From Chitinophagaceae bacterium (lineage in GTDB: Bacteria > Bacteroidota > Bacteroidia > Chitinophagales > Chitinophagaceae): a stretch of 64,000 nucleotides of DNA. The stretch covers positions 62,001 to 126,000 of the forward strand of contig JAEUVD010000033.1 of the NCBI GenBank assembly GCA_016787065.1. Reading direction: 5' to 3'. Both the position numbers and the translations under genes were made by a program. The notes under the pieces were generated by a model, which saw only the letters and a program-made list of their open reading frames with translations, was not told the DNA's origin and did not search any database. How positions within the stretch are numbered: the stretch's first letter is position 1; every line of letters starts with the position of its first letter. Of this stretch, positions 63,148-64,000 are shown piece after piece.

Positions 63148-64000
63148 ATGATTGAGATTAAAGTTCCACCGGTAGGCGAAAGTATTAATGAAGTTACCCT
63201 TGTTAAATGGACAAAGCCAGATGGGGCGTGGGTTGAACGCGATGAAGTACTTTGTGAATTAGAAAGTGAAAAAGCCACGTTTGAACTCAATGCTGAACAA
63301 GCCGGAATTTTAAAACATGTTGCAGAAGAAGGTGCTACTTTAGCTATTGGCGATCACGCTTGTTCTATAGATGAAACGGCGGCTCGTCCTGCCGATGCTC
63401 CGGTAGCTTCCGAAGATACTACACCCAAAGCGGTTCCGCCTAAATCAGAAACACCACCGGCACAAGCAACGCTTAATTTCGATTCTAAAGCCACTCCCGT
63501 TGCAGCTAATATCATTGCCGACAAAAAAGTAGATGCAAGCAAAATTCCTGGAACTGGTCCGGGTGGTAAAATAACTAAACACGACGTACTAGCTTCACTC
63601 GAAAAACCAGGTACTATTCCGGGTAAGGAGTTGTTTACACGAAATGATAAGCGCGACAAAATGAGTAATCTTCGTCGTACTGTAAGTCGCCGCTTAGTAG
63701 AAGCTAAAAACAGCACGGCCATGTTAACTACCTTTAATGAGGTTGACATGACGGCCATCATGGAACTGCGTTCTAAGTACAAGGATTTATTTAAAGAAAA
63801 GCATGGTGTTGGTTTAGGTTTTATGAGTTTCTTTACCAAAGCATGTTGCATCGCTTTACAAGAATGGAAAGCGGTGAATGCCTATATAGACGGCGATGAA
63901 ATTGTATATCACGATTACTGCGATATTTCGATTGCGGTAAGTGCTCCGAAGGGATTAGTGGTTCCTGTAATTCGCAATGCGGAAAGCTTGAGTATGGCAG
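63148..64000 (+). CDS. odhB: 2-oxoglutarate dehydrogenase E2 (dihydrolipoyl succinyltransferase), partial
   Basis: 284 residues visible; the gene runs off the right edge. E2 carries the acyl group from the decarboxylase to CoA in the TCA cycle complex. Lipoyl domain 1-75 with the lipoyl lysine K42 in L-E-S-E-K-A-T-F-E; a linker rich in P, A and K; the peripheral-subunit-binding domain near 125-160 (V-A-A-N-I-I-A-D; P-G-T-G-P-G-G-K-I-T-K-H-D-V); then the catalytic domain start (R-R-T-V-S-R-R-L-V-E-A-K; T-T-F-N-E-V-D-M). V-P-P-V-G-E-S-I-N-E-V-T at the start is the succinyltransferase type, as opposed to the pyruvate enzyme. Active-site H is off-window. Also called sucB. Confidence 0.93.
   Translation, partial: MIEIKVPPVGESINEVTLVKWTKPDGAWVERDEVLCELESEKATFELNAEQAGILKHVAEEGATLAIGDHACSIDETAARPADAPVASEDTTPKAVPPKSETPPAQATLNFDSKATPVAANIIADKKVDASKIPGTGPGGKITKHDVLASLEKPGTIPGKELFTRNDKRDKMSNLRRTVSRRLVEAKNSTAMLTTFNEVDMTAIMELRSKYKDLFKEKHGVGLGFMSFFTKACCIALQEWKAVNAYIDGDEIVYHDYCDISIAVSAPKGLVVPVIRNAESLSMA

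Overview
The window is chromosomal DNA from a member of the Bacteroidota. The evidence is type IX secretion (T9SS) C-terminal sorting domains with a YPNP core on four secreted proteins, -7 promoter elements of the TAnnTTTG kind in front of many genes, TPR- and propeller-type histidine kinases, very large adhesin-like secreted proteins, and almost no Shine-Dalgarno sequences. I cannot name the genus. GC content looks moderate to low.

Layout. 1-5124: the end of an AraC-type regulator, a convergent terminator, then a three-gene minus-strand operon of secreted proteins (fibre-like protein, reprolysin-type metalloprotease, small dockerin-like protein). 5304-7920: a LytTR response regulator overlapping a TPR sensor kinase. 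8145-16967: a 2940-residue secreted protein with five LamG units, CARDB repeats and a dockerin-like end. 17054-17339: a REP palindrome pair with a decayed REP-associated transposase. 17421-21241: two paralogous kinases and one NarL-type regulator. 21390-26529: rimP, nusA and infB, with a strong terminator between nusA and infB. 26652-31982: surface proteins, including a previously unmarked wreck of a T9SS sorting domain at 27360-27595. 32174-38465: rimO, a heptanucleotide repeat, a small membrane protein, an ABC ATPase, a radical SAM/SPASM protein and leuS. 38505-41456: a propeller histidine kinase. 41657-48127: an M4 (thermolysin-like) protease carrying long repeat arrays. 48183-56283: a housekeeping mixture (WbqC-like, GWxTD protein, LEA14-like lipoprotein, MauE-thioredoxin fusion, def, acyl-CoA carboxylase beta subunit, GNAT, DUF2279). 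56407-62972: two more T9SS cargo proteins flanking tRNA-His. 63148 to the end: the start of a 2-oxoglutarate dehydrogenase E2 gene.

Two patterns run through the window. First, three otherwise unrelated secreted proteins (535-1329, 8145-16967, 41657-48127) end in the same module of about 190 residues: a beta-rich part with a KHRN motif, two calcium-loop (dockerin-like) repeats, and a nearly invariant last few residues (G-[IV]-[SG]-A-A-T-P). None of the three has the usual YPNP sorting domain, so this module may replace it. Second, twelve genes have a -7 element ending only 4 to 9 bases before the start codon. With the usual spacing in this phylum, their mRNAs would begin at or within a few bases of the start codon (leaderless or nearly so). 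This pattern also decides several start codons below.
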